A stretch of 64,000 nt of DNA from contig AP028876.1 of the NCBI GenBank assembly GCA_036323355.1, positions 992,001 through 1,056,000 on the forward strand. Reading direction: 5' to 3'. A program made the translations under genes and the position numbers. Below the pieces are notes generated by a model, which saw only the letters and a list, made by a program, of their open reading frames with translations, made no database searches and was not told the DNA's origin. How positions within the stretch are numbered: the first letter of the stretch is position 1; each line of letters opens with the position of its first letter. Shown here piece by piece: positions 27,681 to 36,000 of this stretch. The stretch comes from Gottschalkiaceae bacterium SANA. GTDB lineage: Bacteria; Bacillota; Clostridia; Tissierellales; GPF-1.

Positions 27681-27888
27681 ATTTCATGCAGGTAAAGGCG
27701 GTTGAAGTCCACCTTCGGTATTTGCAATTGTAGCAAGATGGGTCTAAGTCTGAAACACATTCATCCTCGTCATCCATAAGGAAAGAGGAACAGTTTTCTG
27801 CAATTTTGTGAACCAGATCCCAGTCTTCCTGGCCGCCTTGATAGGCGAGTTGTCCATGCTTGTTGAGTGTGAATACGGAGTGATCCAT
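27679..27888 (-). CDS. Small Cys-containing protein of unknown function
   Basis: 69 residues, acidic in the middle, ending in a compact cysteine group CYNCKYRRW...FTCMK with an earlier Cys pair at about 33 and 44. This could bind a metal or Fe-S cluster, but nothing more can be said. AAAGGGG just before the ATG lies in the end of the preceding gene; the two are 3 bases apart. Last gene of the six-gene minus-strand operon, its stop touching the shared terminator. Small size and consistent spacing make it likely real. Confidence 0.65.
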   Translation of the reverse strand: MDHSVFTLNKHGQLAYQGGQEDWDLVHKIAENCSSFLMDDEDECVSDLDPSCYNCKYRRWTSTAFTCMK

Positions 27889-27891
27889 TTT

Positions 27892-28626
27892 TTAAAACCC
27901 CTTTAATCGTTGTTTGGTACAGTTCTTCCAGAGATGGTCCTCGGGATCTTGAAACAAGAGCAATACGGATTCATGATTCAAGAGTACGGTTTTTACCTTA
28001 TTGGATAAGGAGACAATCGTGTCTACTGGCAGAGCTAGGCCTTGAAGTGTTTCTACGCGATCGACTCTGGGATGATTGAGCAGATCTTGAACTCTTGTTG
28101 AAGAATGAGTCACCGGGATTTGAAAATTCCCTTTAAATCGCCCGTCATTGCCGGTCAATCGTAATCCAGTACCGGCTAAGGCCCCAATGACTCCGTCGCC
28201 TGTGCCTCCATGTTCAGAAAGGTGGATATCCAATTCTTTGGCCAAGTCATAGGCGTCTGCTTTAGTTAGCACTTGTTTCTTTGCTTTTTTTCCAAATTCC
28301 ATTAGTTTTTGCGGATCTGCTAATGTTTCTTCGTTGATGACGCAGAGGCCTGGGTCTGATCCCTCGGCACTTTCAGTCTTCAGAAAATTAGAGGCAAAAG
28401 CAATAATGGGTTCGAAATGATCTTTGTGGATCGTTGCTCGAAAACACATGGAACTATTGTGCGAGGTATAGGGAATATCTTCGTGAACAAAGAGTTGATG
28501 GCGGGTCACGCCTGAACAGGTTCCCCATCCCTTTTCTTCAATACTTGCCGCGATCGTTTCGCATAGTTCGCCGGTTCCTGCACTGGTCAGATTATCTGTG
28601 TCATCGATGGTCAATAGTATCTTCAT
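27892..28626 (-). CDS. DDTDN-motif protein related to the TiaS N-terminal domain
   Basis: 244 residues from the ATG at 28626, preceded by AAGGGGGCC; an upstream in-frame ATG at 28668 is inside the previous gene. The N-terminus MKILLTIDDTDN (DDTDN at 8-12) followed by GTGEL is the pattern of the TiaS/DUF1743 group, archaeal tRNA-Ile2 agmatinylcytidine synthetases, and of uncharacterised bacterial and methanogen-marker relatives. The rest of TiaS (zinc and nucleic-acid domains) is missing, so tRNA modification is unlikely. SEHGGTGDGVIGALAGTGLR near residue 150 looks like a nucleotide-binding turn. Placed at the end of a probable molybdate/tungstate uptake operon; a role with the metal or its cofactor is only inference. 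Confidence 0.6.
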   Translation of the reverse strand: MKILLTIDDTDNLTSAGTGELCETIAASIEEKGWGTCSGVTRHQLFVHEDIPYTSHNSSMCFRATIHKDHFEPIIAFASNFLKTESAEGSDPGLCVINEETLADPQKLMEFGKKAKKQVLTKADAYDLAKELDIHLSEHGGTGDGVIGALAGTGLRLTGNDGRFKGNFQIPVTHSSTRVQDLLNHPRVDRVETLQGLALPVDTIVSLSNKVKTVLLNHESVLLLFQDPEDHLWKNCTKQRLKGF

Positions 28627-28636
28627 GTCGGCCCCC

Positions 28637-29731
28637 TTATTTTTCATAGCGTGAATTTTTACTGGCAAGAATCAGGTCTAAAAATTCTTCTGAAATATCG
28701 TACTCAAAAAATTCCTTGTAGAAATAACGCGTTTCAACTTTTAGGTCAATGTCTGCAAAATAGTCTGGATACAAGGTTTTTGCTGTCCATAGAATGGCCA
28801 ATGGGGTTTCGATTGAGGTTGGATGGCCCCAACGAGAAATACCAAGTGGCATGCGATAAACGCGGTCATTGATGACGGCATCCAGGGTTTGCCATTGATC
28901 CTTGGTGCGAATGTAGTCGTCAACACCTTCTTCATTTACCAAAATCACGTCTGGATTCCACATCATGATCTGCTCAAGACTGGCGAAGTACTTGTTGTCG
29001 GTAAATTCCAAGGGATCTTCCAGTGAAACATTGATGGCTCCAACAAGCTTCAACCAGTCGGCCGGAAGCGTGCCGGGAGCATCGGTACGTGTTGCTTCAT
29101 TTACGGAATGGTAGATTCTCACTCGTTGGTCCATGGGGATGGTTGCAACGACGGTTTCAACGCGTTCGATACAGTCCTTATAGAAGTCGATATAGCCTTG
29201 GGCTTCTTCTTCTTGATGGAGGGCAATACCCATTTGCTGCACCAGATACAGCTGTTCATCTATGGTGTTGAAGTCGACAACAAAATAGGGAATATGTAAT
29301 TTATCAAATTTTGAGGTTTCTTTTTCAAAGGTCGCGATTTCATTGTCGATAAAAATCAAATCTGGATCTGCATTCAAGACTTCTTCAACATTGATGCTGC
29401 CACTGACCTTGGGAATTACTGATTCTCCGATGGAGGGGCAGATTTCCAAAAGTAGTTTGTCGCGGCGCAGTCCATTGCTGATGGCCGTGATCTTCTCGCC
29501 CTCTCCCAGCATGGTGGTGATATGTCCGGCTACGGCAAAGAGGGTGCCGATGGAATTTATTTCATCGGGAACCGCCACCTGGCGTCCAATGGTGTCGGTT
29601 ACCAGGCTTGTTGCAACAGCAGGTTCTTGGGTTGCGGTTGGTCCGGTTGAACAGGCTGTCAGGCTTAAGCTTGACAGCAGGAGGAGAAATAGAGGAATAA
29701 GGCTTCGTTTTTTTAACCAAGTTTGTCGCAT
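28637..29731 (-). CDS. Substrate-binding lipoprotein, FecB/BtuF/MolA type
   Basis: 364 residues. Signal peptide with lipobox LTAC (Cys27). The mature part is a helical-backbone PeriBP_2 fold: TIGRQVAVPDEI, then INVEEVLNADPDLIFID, NPDVILVNEEG and the C-terminal DRVYRMPLGISRWGHPT. This class carries iron-siderophores, cobalamin, haem or, in Haemophilus MolA, molybdate/tungstate. The Moco-like riboswitch ahead of the operon points to molybdate or tungstate. It overlaps the ATPase gene by 19 bases. Confidence 0.85.
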   Translation of the reverse strand: MRQTWLKKRSLIPLFLLLLSSLSLTACSTGPTATQEPAVATSLVTDTIGRQVAVPDEINSIGTLFAVAGHITTMLGEGEKITAISNGLRRDKLLLEICPSIGESVIPKVSGSINVEEVLNADPDLIFIDNEIATFEKETSKFDKLHIPYFVVDFNTIDEQLYLVQQMGIALHQEEEAQGYIDFYKDCIERVETVVATIPMDQRVRIYHSVNEATRTDAPGTLPADWLKLVGAINVSLEDPLEFTDNKYFASLEQIMMWNPDVILVNEEGVDDYIRTKDQWQTLDAVINDRVYRMPLGISRWGHPTSIETPLAILWTAKTLYPDYFADIDLKVETRYFYKEFFEYDISEEFLDLILASKNSRYEK

Positions 29732-30561
29732 AGAACCATCCTTTCGCTTTCTGATTTTGTCGTTTTAACAGGGACAATGGTTTTCAAACCGCTGGATTGT
29801 CCATTTTGGATCGAAAGGATTCGTGAATTTACACCAAATACCGTTTCGATATTAGATACGGTAAGAACTTCGTCGGGCTGACCAATGTCTAAGATCCTCC
29901 CTTGTTTCATCATGGCAACGCGGGTTGGAACCCCATTACTCTGCAGATAAAAGGCGTGATTGGGAAAATGAGTGGCCATCATAACCGATAAGTTTTGTGT
30001 TTTAATCATCTTGACAATGGTTTCTAAAACCATCAATTCATGAGCAAAGTCTAGGTGAGCTGTGGGCTCATCCATTAAGAGCAGGGGTGTTTTTTGTGCA
30101 AGGGCGCGGGCTAAAATCACCAACTGCCGTTCGCCACCGCTTAGTTGTGTAAAGATTCGATGTTGGAAGGATGATATTCCAATTTCTTCCAAGGCGGCTA
30201 GAGCGATTTGTCTGTCTTCTTCATTTGGGCTGGCGAATACACCCGTATAGGGAGTTCTACCCATAAGTACGAAATCGAGTACTCGATAAGGAAAGGTATT
30301 GCGCCTAGATTGAGGGACATAGCCGATTTGTTTCGCCATCTCCTTGGCTCGTATTTTCCGAAAGTCTTTTCCTTCAAAAAAAATTTTCCCCTTCTGCATG
30401 GGATGAGCGCTGATCAAATGATCAAGGAGGGTTGTTTTTCCGCATCCGTTTGGGCCAACCAGACAAAGCACTTCTCCCGTATCCATATGGAGAGAAATAT
30501 CTTGAAGGGCATCCAATTCTGGGTAGGCAAAGGATAGGTCTTGAATTTCAATTAAATGCAT
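29713..30561 (-). CDS. ABC importer ATPase, FecE/BtuD/MolC type
   Basis: 282 residues from ATG 30561 (GGAGGCGG nine bases upstream; ATG 30567 is too close to that site). Walker A GPNGCGKTT at 36-44, Q-loop in GYVPQSRRN, signature LSGGERQLV, Walker B LLLMDEPTAHLD, switch MMATHFPNH. The Q-loop and LDFAHELMVL sequences are typical of FepC/BtuD ATPases. About 40 extra residues follow the core. It powers the FecCD-type permease encoded just upstream, with which it overlaps by one base. Confidence 0.92.
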   Translation of the reverse strand: MHLIEIQDLSFAYPELDALQDISLHMDTGEVLCLVGPNGCGKTTLLDHLISAHPMQKGKIFFEGKDFRKIRAKEMAKQIGYVPQSRRNTFPYRVLDFVLMGRTPYTGVFASPNEEDRQIALAALEEIGISSFQHRIFTQLSGGERQLVILARALAQKTPLLLMDEPTAHLDFAHELMVLETIVKMIKTQNLSVMMATHFPNHAFYLQSNGVPTRVAMMKQGRILDIGQPDEVLTVSNIETVFGVNSRILSIQNGQSSGLKTIVPVKTTKSESERMVLCDKLG

Positions 30562-31598
30562 TACCATCCGCCTCCTTTGGTTCGTTTCAATAAGTAAACA
30601 TAAAAGGGTCCACCGACCAGGGCTGTCAAGATGCTTAAGGGCAATTCACTGCCTGTTAGCATGCGACCGGCATTATCGATTAGAATTAAGAAGCAAGCGC
30701 CGATGGACATGCTGGCAGGAATTAAATAACGGTTGTCATTGCCCACAATCATACGTCCGATATGGGGAATAACGAGACCGATCCATCCGATAATTCCACT
30801 GACGCTGACCGCACCTGCAGTTGCCAAGGTCGTAAAGATGACAACGGCTATTTTGTATAATCGTGTATTTAGTCCCAAAGATCGGGCTTCCTTGTCGCCT
30901 AAGGATAAGACATTGATTCGCCATCGCAAGGCAAAAAGCCCCAGGGTACCAAGTAGAATCGGGATTAGTGAAATCGAAATTTCGCGGTAATCTGCATTGG
31001 CCAAGCTGCCCATCAGCCAAAATACGATGGTAGGCAATTCATCAAAGGGATCGGCGACATATTTCAAAAATGAAATCAATGCCGAAAAGATCGAAGAAAC
31101 GATGACGCCGCCCAAGACCAACATAATATTGGGTACTGTGCTGTAGATTCGACCGATGAGATAGCTGAAAAATACAGCGATCAAACTAAAGACAAAGGAC
31201 AGCACATAGATCATGACCACATTGTCGAAGAGAATGATTCCAAGGGCTGCGCCAAATCCTGCACCGGAGCTAACCCCAAGAATGCCTGAATCTACCAGTG
31301 GATTATGGAAGAGACCTTGCAGGGAAGCGCCACTGACTGCCAGTGCTCCACCAACCAATGCACCTAGTATGGCGCGGGGAAGGCGAATATCCCAGACAAC
31401 AGTCTGGGTAATGGCTGGCACATCTACGGGGATTCCCGTAATTTTGCTCCAAACGGTATCGATCACCATTGGTGCTGAAACAGGATATCGGCCGATAAAC
31501 ATGGTGATCACGATAAAGACAAGAGGCATAAGTACAAAAGATACGGATAATAAGCCATGTAGGGTTTTGTTTTTTTGAGAAAGTTCCACGCCTTTCAT
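30561..31598 (-). CDS. ABC importer permease, FecCD/BtuC/MolB type
   Basis: 345 residues with about ten hydrophobic segments, the size of BtuC/FecD/MolB monomers. Landmarks are LPRAILGALVGGALAVSGASLQG (split here for length: LPRAILGALVGG near 75), NPLVDSGILGVSSGAG, and the C-terminal GWIGLVIPHIGRMIVGNDNR, the loop that contacts the ATPase. The ATG at 31598 overlaps the stop of the preceding gene (TAATG), so translation is probably coupled. Confidence 0.92.
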   Translation of the reverse strand: MKGVELSQKNKTLHGLLSVSFVLMPLVFIVITMFIGRYPVSAPMVIDTVWSKITGIPVDVPAITQTVVWDIRLPRAILGALVGGALAVSGASLQGLFHNPLVDSGILGVSSGAGFGAALGIILFDNVVMIYVLSFVFSLIAVFFSYLIGRIYSTVPNIMLVLGGVIVSSIFSALISFLKYVADPFDELPTIVFWLMGSLANADYREISISLIPILLGTLGLFALRWRINVLSLGDKEARSLGLNTRLYKIAVVIFTTLATAGAVSVSGIIGWIGLVIPHIGRMIVGNDNRYLIPASMSIGACFLILIDNAGRMLTGSELPLSILTALVGGPFYVYLLKRTKGGGW

Positions 31599-32158
31599 TA
31601 TTTTCTCTTATATCGTTGGAATCCAATGAAAGCAATGGCTGCAAGGGCGATCAGACCCATCCATAGCAATCCATTATTTGAAGAAGGAGGAGTGGGTTCT
31701 TGGTCAGTATGTTCAATGACGACTTCGCCTCCAATGGTTGTGAAAGAAACTTCTAGCGCTTCTTCCAAGGCAGTTCCGCTCTTTGAGGTTAAATCCTTGC
31801 TAATTTTTACGATATAGGTTGTTCCTTCCAATAAAGTGTTTCTTGGTCGTATGTAGAGATAATCACGTTTTTCACGATCGACCTGGTCATCCGCCATAAA
31901 CAAGTCAAAGGAAACTTGATTTCCATCTTGATCTACGAATTCGATACAGGTTTTGTTATTTTCGGATACCTTCATGTTGACGACATTCTTTGAAAACATC
32001 AGCTCAATTTCCTCAAGATCCGTTGAAATGTCAACTGCACCATTTTCGGGACTGGAAGATTCGAGAGTAAGAGGCTCGCCATTTGCCGCAAATCCAGTGC
32101 TGGCTAGTAGGCAGACCAAAATGAGTAGACCGGTTGCTGAGATGATTTTTTTCTTCAT
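31598..32158 (-). CDS. Membrane-anchored surface protein with one Ig-like (Big_5/SbsA-type) domain
   Basis: 186 residues: signal peptide (1-24, cleavage near FAAN), one Ig-like domain about 30-142 with the Big_5 pattern ESSSPENGAVDISTDLEEI, LMFSKNV and EALEVSFTT, a proline/serine linker (PTPPSSNN) and a C-terminal span (163-180) with a basic tail RYKRK. No LPXTG motif. It would sit on the outer membrane face. As first gene of the metal-uptake operon it may help present substrate or hold the binding protein; that is inference from position only. Confidence 0.75.
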   Translation of the reverse strand: MKKKIISATGLLILVCLLASTGFAANGEPLTLESSSPENGAVDISTDLEEIELMFSKNVVNMKVSENNKTCIEFVDQDGNQVSFDLFMADDQVDREKRDYLYIRPRNTLLEGTTYIVKISKDLTSKSGTALEEALEVSFTTIGGEVVIEHTDQEPTPPSSNNGLLWMGLIALAAIAFIGFQRYKRK

Positions 32159-32194
32159 GATTGCGTTCTCCTTTTAATTATCGTCAGAAACAGA

Positions 32195-32345
32195 AAATCC
32201 CCCTTGAAAGGAGGAATGATAGCAAACGAATAATGCTAGAAATTCTCCTTTCCAAATGGGAGGCTAAAAGGTTTCCCTTGTAACCCAGCGGTCCAATTAC
32301 CGTGGCATTGCGGTAGGTTAGAGGACTCGGAGTACTAACGATATA
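32195..32345 (-). promoter_or_regulatory. Molybdenum/tungsten cofactor (Moco/Tuco)-like riboswitch
   Basis: Read on the minus strand, the leader holds, in order, ACTCCGAG (32333-32326), TTGGACCGCTGGGTTA, the GNRA hairpin AAGG-GAAA-CCTT (32279-32268), GCCTCCCATTTGG and AAAGGAG (about 32251-32245). As I recall the Moco motif, these blocks and their order match it. Pairing supports it: TAACC with GGTTA, TACCG with CGGTA. The 3' AAAGGAG can pair either with CTCC of the aptamer or with CTCCTTT (about 32213-32207), which can itself pair with the GGGGG that follows: a plausible switch. Confidence 0.65.
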
Positions 32346-32623
32346 TGATTAAGTATAGTATACAATAAGTAGTAGGTGTCTGTGCACAAAAACGAGAAAA
32401 TTCAAGTACTTTTGAATCAAGTGTTTTATATAATTTTGAATTCATTGCTTTTGTTAAGAATAAATGTTCCTATTTCGTCTATATAGGGTGCCATCGATCG
32501 ATCAAATCGTAGTTGAAGAGGATAAAGGAATTGACGAACTGACTTGTACAAGATAGGGTATAGGTGCTGAAATAAGTGACGAAAAGTAATATTTTATAAA
32601 TGGGATTTTAAAGGAGAGGCGAA
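32346..32623. other. Divergent intergenic region
   Basis: It must hold the minus-strand promoter for the riboswitch operon; TATACT-like -10 sequences occur near 32352-32365 on that strand. On the plus strand TTGACG at 32531 is a possible -35 for the PHP gene with a weak -10. CGATCGATCGAT at about 32493 is a short self-complementary run. Otherwise AT-rich with no gene seen. Confidence 0.4.
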
Positions 32624-33337
32624 TTGAAACTAGTAATGGATTTACACACACATACCGTGGCGAGTAGCCATGCCTTTAGTACCTTGAAGGAAAATATTGA
32701 AGCGGCAGCTGAAAAAGGACTAGTAGTAATGGGAACCAGCGACCATGGCGGCGGCATGCCGGGGGCGGCACACCCCTATATGTTTTCGAATTACCGTGTG
32801 GTGCGACCTCAAATAATGGGGGTTCGAATTTTACGTGGGATCGAAGCGAATATTGTCAATTATGAGGGAGAGATTGATATTACACCATTTGTCTTAAGTA
32901 AGGTGGAATATGTAATTGCCAGCATTCATCAACCTTGTTATACCATTGGTTCTAGGGATGAGAATACCAATGCTTTTATTCATGCCATGAAAAATCCTCA
33001 TGTAAATATTATTGGACATTCTGACGATGATCGCATTCCCGTTGATTTTGATCGTTTGGCCAAGGCTGCCAAGGAAACCGGAGTTGCCTTGGAATTGAAC
33101 AACTCTTCCCTGGTAGCGAATTCGGTTCGAAAAAACGGTAGAGTAAATGCAAAGGCGATGTTGATTGCGGCAAAAAAACATGGTGCGCAGATTCTTCTTG
33201 GTAGTGATGCACATATTTACTTGGATGTTGGACGATTCGATGAAGCCCTTGAACTAATAAAAGAAGTAAACTTTCCAGAAAAACTGATTATTAATACGAG
33301 TGTAGAGAAGTTGAACAAACTGATCAATCATGAATAA
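32624..33337 (+). CDS. PHP domain phosphoesterase (YcdX-like)
   Basis: 237 residues starting at TTG 32624, chosen because AAGGAGAGG lies just before it and MKLVMDLHTHT fits the family N-terminus; ATG 32636 is too far from the site. Metal-binding motifs of the PHP superfamily are clear: DLHTHT, GTSDHGG, a GHSDD segment and GSDAHIY near the end. YcdX-type enzymes are zinc phosphatases; substrate is unknown. Monocistronic with its own terminator. Confidence 0.85.
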   Translation: MKLVMDLHTHTVASSHAFSTLKENIEAAAEKGLVVMGTSDHGGGMPGAAHPYMFSNYRVVRPQIMGVRILRGIEANIVNYEGEIDITPFVLSKVEYVIASIHQPCYTIGSRDENTNAFIHAMKNPHVNIIGHSDDDRIPVDFDRLAKAAKETGVALELNNSSLVANSVRKNGRVNAKAMLIAAKKHGAQILLGSDAHIYLDVGRFDEALELIKEVNFPEKLIINTSVEKLNKLINHE

Positions 33338-33340
33338 ATG

Positions 33341-33373
33341 AGGCAGGCGCGAGAATTTGGTGCCTGTTTTTTT
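33341..33373 (+). terminator. Terminator of the PHP gene
   Basis: CAGGC / GCCTG arms around a 13-base loop followed by seven T. Confidence 0.65.
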
Positions 33374-33479
33374 ATGGAAAATCCCGAAGCAAGAGGGCCC
33401 ACCTTTTTTATATGGAGTGAAATATGGTAGTATAGATTCAAAGAATGCGGCAAACGGTTCGCAACGTATGGGAGACGCG

Positions 33480-34481
33480 ATGAAGAAGCAGAGATATAGA
33501 AACTTTCGATTTACGAAATTCATATTGGCGGTCTTGTTGATTGCCTTGGTTAGCTATATAGGTTTCATCACTGATCAAATTCGATCATCTGAAACGGGTT
33601 CAGGAAACCTCTTTAAAAAAATACCTGAACAGCAGTATGTGATTATTACGGATGATGAGGAGTCGTATGTCCATGTAAGATTCATGGAAGGAGTTAAGGC
33701 TGCAAGTGAGAGTCTGAATGTCGTTGTGAACATTGAATCTATCAAGGACAGTAGCAATGAAGATGAAATTGAAGATGCCTTTAAAGCCAGCATGTACGCG
33801 CATGTGGATGGTATTATTCTTAAACTCACTAATAATGACAGGGCGGAAGCCTACATTAAGCAAAGTGAAGCAGGGGGGATTCCTGTTGTTGCTGTTGGAA
33901 ATGATTCGATTACAAGTGAGAGAAGTGCCTATATTGGAACCAATAAGTATAACTTGGGTTTGAGTGTGGGAGAGCTGCTTTTATCGGATGAGGAAGCAGA
34001 AAATGTATTGATCATTTTTGACTTTAACTACAATGATAAGAAGGGTGCTGCCACCAACAACTATTTGAATGGGCTTTTATCTGTGATGAATGAAATCGAT
34101 GGACGTAGTATTCAGACCTTGTTTTTAGAAGAAGATCAGCGAATTGAATCAATGATCAAGTCGGTTTTGGATCAGAATAAACCAGATTATATGATTGCAA
34201 CAGATCCGATTAACTCTTTACGTGTGACGAAGACTTTGATTGACCTCAATGAGATCGGTAATGTGAAAATAATAGCCAGTAGTCAGCACCCTGATGTTGT
34301 GAATTACTTGAAGAAAGGTACCATCGTGGCATCCGCTGTAGAGGATTATCAGTTGATTGGCAATGGGGCAATTCAAACGATCTATGAGTTGGGCCACCAA
34401 CGTTCAGCTTCAGCATATCGAGCGATTCCTTTCGAGATTATTGGGCAAGAAACGGTAGGTGAACGCGATGATCTTGAATAA
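33480..34481 (+). CDS. Membrane-tethered sugar-binding sensor protein 1 (XylFII-like)
   Basis: 333 residues from ATG 33480 (GGGAG six bases before). One uncleaved-looking N-terminal span (about 14-32) without lipobox, then a divergent type I periplasmic binding fold (Peripla_BP_4): VHVRFMEGVKAASESL, DGIILKLTN, GGIPVVAVGND, AYIGTNKYNLG. It overlaps the LytS-type kinase gene by 14 bases. In Clostridium beijerinckii a similar protein, XylFII, binds xylose and signals through LytS/YesN to activate the xylFGH importer; the same arrangement is seen here, so I infer a sensor role rather than transport. Confidence 0.75.
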   Translation: MKKQRYRNFRFTKFILAVLLIALVSYIGFITDQIRSSETGSGNLFKKIPEQQYVIITDDEESYVHVRFMEGVKAASESLNVVVNIESIKDSSNEDEIEDAFKASMYAHVDGIILKLTNNDRAEAYIKQSEAGGIPVVAVGNDSITSERSAYIGTNKYNLGLSVGELLLSDEEAENVLIIFDFNYNDKKGAATNNYLNGLLSVMNEIDGRSIQTLFLEEDQRIESMIKSVLDQNKPDYMIATDPINSLRVTKTLIDLNEIGNVKIIASSQHPDVVNYLKKGTIVASAVEDYQLIGNGAIQTIYELGHQRSASAYRAIPFEIIGQETVGERDDLE

Positions 34482-36000
34482 TGTCGTAGGTGGAAACAGT
34501 ATTCGCAATCATATTACACGCTTTGTTTTTTTGCTTTTGGTCTGTTTTTTCTTGGTCTATTCCTTTGTTTTCTATTCTACAATCAGTGTGAATGATCGGA
34601 CGGGTCAGATGTTTAATCTCAACAAAGAGTTAAGTCATTTGCAAGTGATTATGGCAGATTCGAACGATAGTATTGAGAAGTATTTGGACACAAAAGATTC
34701 TGATGCATTTATTGTTTTTCTCGATCGTCGAACGGAGATTGAGTCATTTGTTGAGCAATACGATACGGGATTGAGCTATGATGAGACTAAATTGCAGTTA
34801 ACGAATATTAGTCAGATGCTGAAAGAATACTTGAACGAATCCGAGAAAGTCATTGAGTTTAAGCGGGGTCGTTTTACCACAGAATACATTGACTCCTTTG
34901 AAAATGCCAAGGATTTGACCCTTTATATCGACAAGAAAATTGAAGAAGTGAGTTTGTCTGAGGTTGCCCTTAATCTGGCAAATTATAATAATTTGACTGA
35001 GTCCATCAAGCAATTGACAATTTCTTTTTTGATGGTTACCCTGCTTTTGATTTTGATTAGTATTGTTTTTATTTATGACTATACTGATAAGGTGATTCAC
35101 CCGATTGAAAAGCTTTCGAAATACTCGAAGGAAATTTCAAAAGGGAATTATCAGGAAGTTACAGGTGAAGAGTTATACTTTGATGAAGCGATGGTATTGT
35201 TCGATTCCTTTAGCGACATGGCGCGGAGTATCAAGATTTATATTGAAGGTATTCAAGACAAGGCGACCATGGAAAATAAATTGAGGATCTCGGAGATTAG
35301 AAACCTGCGTATGGGAAATATTGTTAAAGAAGCAGAATTAAAAGCGTTACAAGCTCAAATCAATCCGCATTTTCTTTATAATACGCTAAATGCAGGTGTT
35401 GGATTAGCGGAAGTTGAGGAGGCAGAACGGACCTCGGATTATTTGGATCATTTGGCAATGCTGTTCCGTTATAATTTGAAGGGGCTTGAGAATATTGTGA
35501 CCTTACGAGATGAAATTAGGAATATTGAAAACTACTATCAGTTGATGAAGGTACGTTTTTCTGATGGAATTGAATTCGTGTTTAATCTGGATGAAGAGTT
35601 ATTGAACCTGAAAATGCCGCCTTTAATCTTGCAACCCCTTGTTGAAAATGCCTTTATTCATGGCTTTAGGGACAAAGATCATGGACGCAAGGTGGAAATA
35701 TCTGTTGTACGAGAGGCGAAATGTGCGAGGATTGAAGTTTTGGACAATGGAAGAGGCATCTCGATTGAACGATTAGAAACGATTAAGAATCGCTCGATAT
35801 TGGATATGGATCAGCTGATCGAGTCACATGTTATGGCTATTGATTCAGAACACGGACACACTACCGGCTTGGGGGTCGATAACGTAAAGAGTCGGCTTGA
35901 GTTATTTTACGATTCCAACAGGGTATTTGATATCGAGAGTAAAGAAGGAGAATGGACGAAAGTAACGATTAGAATTCCAATTGAGGTGACGCATGTATAG
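34468..36000 (+). CDS. LytS/YesM-type sensor histidine kinase
   Basis: 510 residues from ATG 34468 (GGTAGGTGA upstream). Two membrane spans (about 13-35 and 185-208) flank an extracellular helical domain of about 150 residues; a HAMP-like segment follows, then the His_kinase domain with phosphorylatable His301 in INPHFLYNT and a C-terminal ATPase domain (PLVENAFIHGF, DNGRGI, TGLGVDNVKSRL). It would sense ligand-bound state of the tethered binding protein(s) and phosphorylate the YesN-type regulator, whose gene overlaps by 8 bases. Confidence 0.92.
   Translation: MILNNVVGGNSIRNHITRFVFLLLVCFFLVYSFVFYSTISVNDRTGQMFNLNKELSHLQVIMADSNDSIEKYLDTKDSDAFIVFLDRRTEIESFVEQYDTGLSYDETKLQLTNISQMLKEYLNESEKVIEFKRGRFTTEYIDSFENAKDLTLYIDKKIEEVSLSEVALNLANYNNLTESIKQLTISFLMVTLLLILISIVFIYDYTDKVIHPIEKLSKYSKEISKGNYQEVTGEELYFDEAMVLFDSFSDMARSIKIYIEGIQDKATMENKLRISEIRNLRMGNIVKEAELKALQAQINPHFLYNTLNAGVGLAEVEEAERTSDYLDHLAMLFRYNLKGLENIVTLRDEIRNIENYYQLMKVRFSDGIEFVFNLDEELLNLKMPPLILQPLVENAFIHGFRDKDHGRKVEISVVREAKCARIEVLDNGRGISIERLETIKNRSILDMDQLIESHVMAIDSEHGHTTGLGVDNVKSRLELFYDSNRVFDIESKEGEWTKVTIRIPIEVTHV

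Noticed and set aside
32195-32345. Cobalamin riboswitch upstream of the BtuCD-like operon
   Set aside because: No B12-box sequence (GCCACTG or AGCCAGG with GACCTGCC) could be found on the minus strand, while several Moco-motif blocks are present in order.
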